The notes under the pieces are model-generated. The model was not told where the DNA came from and did no database searches. It was given only the letters and a program-made list of their open reading frames with translations. The position numbers and the translations under genes are program-made. Of a stretch of DNA of 64,000 nt, positions 61,131 to 64,000 are shown piece by piece. Positions within the stretch are counted from its first letter, which is position 1, and the number at the start of each line of letters is the position of its first letter. Where the stretch lies: NCBI GenBank assembly GCA_013398055.1, contig VZRS01000290.1:186001-250000 (forward strand), given 5' to 3'. Source of the DNA: Ifrita kowaldi. Lineage: Eukaryota; Chordata; Aves; Passeriformes; Cinclosomatidae.

Positions 61131-63279
61131 TGTGGAACATCACTAAAACCTGTTTGTAAAAGGCAGAAAAATTCCAGCCTTTAAAAAAAATCTAACAAAT
61201 GGATAATGCAAGATTTTTTAAAAATACCTCTTTTGATTCAATTTTGATGGGCTGTACTTATGATAAATACACAACTGTTTTCAAAGTCTTCAGATAAGCT
61301 GAAATAGCATTTGTATCTTGCTGGAAAAGTATGGTGCTCAGTGACAGAGGATAGGAGGTTGACCCTGCAGCATTTCCCAATTCTAAGGCTGGAAAAACCA
61401 CATCAAAGGGGTAAAAATTCAGATTTTTTTTTATTATTTTCTGCTTTTCTAAAGTGCTTTTGCTAAATCTACCAGGACTTTTACCCTTTCCAAACAAGGA
61501 CATCAGAAGTTCTTTCCCCTGCCCACACAAGATGTGCGGGAAAAGAAAGCTTAATAAACACTTTGCCATTTTATGATATAGAATATACTGCAATTCACAT
61601 TTCCAGAGAGGTTTTGGCACAAAATGTGGTGCAGTTTATACCAGGGAGTTCAGCCACTGTGCCAGACAGTCACTGCCCACACAGTACAGGGACTGGTAAC
61701 TCACTGCTTATTCATCTGCACAAGACTGGGGACAGTTCTAGACAAAGCTGCAGTCATCTGCTGCCTTTTTCTGCCCTCAAAGATCTCAAATGTTTCAATT
61801 CAGTTAACATATTGTGTAATACTTCGCACTTATATACTTTAGTCAATTTTATTTCAATTAGAATTGCCACTTGATTTCTATTTTTATATACACAAATATA
61901 TATATATATATTTCAGGACATTTGTATTTGCTCATCAAACAGACCTGTTTATTAGTCTGAATAGATGCTCAGCCCAGCTACATCAATTTGCAAGTCTTTA
62001 GAAGGTTATTCTTTGCAGAAGTATCCAAAAAGGCATATTCTGAGTAGGTGCTAACACTTCATGTGAATCAAGGTCCAAGTTCCAAGGTCCAGTTCCTCGG
62101 GGATATTTAGAGAAGTATATTTTATTGATTGAAGGATTAAGTTGCTTTGAGGATCTGATCTGAAATCCTCGACTCTGCAGACTTCAGAGAAATGATGCCA
62201 TTTATTACTGCCATGGGTCAAGTTCTTGCCTCCAGGGCCAGCTTTGACCAGCTCAGTGTTCCCTGTCTAGGTTGCTCTAAAACTGCCCGAATTATGCAAA
62301 CCTTTTCATTAAGGCCAACCACACCTGGAATTCTCATGAGAACAGCTTTTCCCAGAGCATTTCACTGATTTATCTTATTGGGGCTGGTTGAACATATCTG
62401 CTGGAATCTTATTAATTATTAATTTTTTTACTGCTTTTGGCTAAACGAGCCTCTTGAACTTGGTTAAAAGAGTCTGGGCACATAATATTCAGGCCTGGGA
62501 ACTCTTCACTTTCTCCTGTTTACTACTCATTATTCATGATAGACTCATCAGTCACCCTGGAGCACGTGTCCATCTTACAGGTAGAGAACACCATCTTCAG
62601 CAGGAGGTCCTGCTTTTTGACCAAAACTCAGATGAAGAGTCAAAAACATGTTTAAGCACATGCCTGAGTCTTTCTCGTAGCAAACAACACACCTGTGGGC
62701 TGACATTCTTTAAATAGATAACAGCAAAGACAAAGATAAACCCATTTTCAATATTCCAATAAGATAATACTTCCTTATAGATAATGAAAACTGGGGATCC
62801 CCAGTGCTGCCAAAATAAGTGTCCTCATTACCCAGCCCTTAGACACAGCTCATTCTAGTTCATTCTATCTCAAAAATGTGGACAAATCTATATTTTTTTT
62901 AAACTGTTTTGTTCTGGTTTCTCAAAAACTAGAAAGGTTTCTCCCCAAGGGAGAAATTTTTGTGTAGTCAGATGCTGAAAACGAAGAAAGGTTCATTCAG
63001 TGAAGTTCAGAACTTCAAAATTACACCTGCAATATGTCTTCCTTCCATTAATACTGGAGATGAGAAAGTGACAGAAAAGGCATAAAATATGGTGGACAGG
63101 AGCACCCAAGGCACTGAAGAGCTCATGGCCCCTGGACATGCAAACCAGAATCCCTGAGATGCTTCTGAATAAAGGCCATGGTAGAAATATCTTTCTACTC
63201 CTCATATCCGTTACTGGCAAATTAATCATATGCTGAAAAATTACCTTTAGGGTTCTTTTCTTTGCAAATCAGTGTAATT
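61131..63279. other. AT-rich unique DNA
   Basis: No gene recognised; the longest frame is 120 codons (61258-61620, minus) with no resemblance. A short (AT)n lies at 61896-61911. Confidence 0.5.
61896..61911. repeat. Short (AT)n repeat
   Basis: Eight AT units in a row, read directly. Confidence 0.85.
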
Positions 63280-64000
63280 TCTCCTAGAGTGTCCATCTGA
63301 TTTAGCTGTAGTGCAGTTCATAACATCATTAGAACAACACATTTTTGTGTCAATTAACAATCTACTACGAGGTCTGACCTTGCAACTATGTCAACATATT
63401 CTTCACCACTGGAGATCATGAAATACAGACAGCAGTAGTGTTAAAAAACAAGCTTTTAGATCCATTTTACTTTGTTGCAACACTGCTTTGCAGATACTGA
63501 ATTAGAGCCCATTTAAACCATTCAAGCATATAATCAAATTTCAGTAATGAGTTATTAATTAAGCAGGGGCATCCAATTCTGTGCTAACTGCCTCATAAAC
63601 AATCGACAGGAGATTTGTGAATTTTGACTTCCTGACACTATTAAACAAATCAATATTAGGTTTCAGACACAGCAATTCAGACAGTTTTCCCTGTTATTTG
63701 GCAATCGTCTGCCTGGAATACTAATGAAAGAATTAAGAGCTGTAGATTTTGCATGTGTTCCATCAAAAAGATCCTTATCTGTGGGGAATTGGGGCCTGAT
63801 TTGCATGGCAGAAGACTTTGCTTTTGTAGGTACAATTTTTCTCAATATGTCACTCATTAGTATTTATAAACTACAGAGCAGTGAAGCCTTCAGCCCCTAT
63901 TCATAATGAACAGTCATATCCCTGCTGGAGATACAACTGAACAAAGCTGTTTATTTATTTATTTAGTGGTCCTTTCCCTTTTGTAGCTAACCCAACCTGC
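63280..64000. other. Unique non-coding DNA, possible conserved stretch
   Basis: The part at 63680-63870 is complex and contains an exact octamer ATTTGCAT (POU-type) at 63799-63806. Overlapping 60- and 64-codon frames lie on opposite strands. The end has TTTATTTATTTATTTAG (63950-63966), an AT-rich simple repeat. No gene is supported. Confidence 0.4.

Noticed and set aside
1..64000. tRNA, rRNA, spliceosomal RNA, CRISPR, phage, plasmid or endogenous retroviral genes
   Set aside because: Scanned by eye for tRNA T-loop words, snRNA 5' starts, regular spaced repeats and retroviral frames; none seen. Diverged remnants could be missed without a search.

Overview
This looks like vertebrate nuclear DNA, most likely from a bird. 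The clearest sign is a set of CR1 LINE fragments with the sauropsid 3' tail (repeats close to ATTCTATG). Four are clear (14881-15312 +, 21414-21712 -, 50071-50640 +, 50865-50950 -) and one is doubtful (10590-10626). Most of the rest is AT-rich single-copy DNA with low repeat density, short microsatellites and stop codons in every frame. There are no bacterial operons, ribosome binding sites, CRISPR arrays, tRNAs or rRNAs. One unresolved base (54774) points to a draft assembly.

I cannot support a complete protein-coding gene. The longest open frame is 180 codons (27201-27743, minus), which is near the chance maximum for 64 kb. Inside it, however, lies the best exon candidate: a 155-bp segment (27417-27571, minus) with a pyrimidine-rich acceptor ending CTGCAG and an AAG|GTAGGG donor. 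Its 51 codons have protein-like composition, but I do not recognise the family. Weaker minus-strand exon-like frames lie at 47802-48065, 46971-47085 and 42322-42465. Weaker plus-strand ones lie at 384-533 and 33684-33743. They could be exons of one or more genes, lncRNA exons, or noise.

Layout: 1-14.9 kb is unique non-coding DNA with two GC-elevated patches (3.7-5.2 kb, 11.95-12.1 kb). A CR1 copy follows at 14.9-15.3 kb. At 16.66-16.88 kb is a compact block with an inverted pair of RUNX-like sites around a FOX-like core. A CR1 copy at 21.4-21.7 kb is followed by a small CpG-rich patch (21.93-22.09 kb) that abuts a long block dense in homeodomain/TALE/nuclear-receptor motifs (22.1-23.24 kb). 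A (TTCC)n microsatellite is at 25.03 kb and the exon candidate at 27.4 kb. An old palindromic repeat lies at 30.6 kb, and AT-rich unique DNA continues to 50 kb. At 50.07-50.95 kb is a tail-to-tail pair of CR1 copies. A second CpG-patch plus homeodomain-rich block is at 51.5-52.4 kb and a third at 59.94-61.1 kb.

The overall picture is an avian intergenic or intronic region, plausibly a gene desert rich in developmental enhancers. The most interesting signals are the recurring CpG-patch/AT-rich-block architecture, the RUNX-FOX-RUNX palindrome, the splice-flanked orphan exon, and a 36-bp direct repeat with two mismatches placed 4.9 kb apart (44552 and 49437). Conservation, expression and homology could not be tested here.
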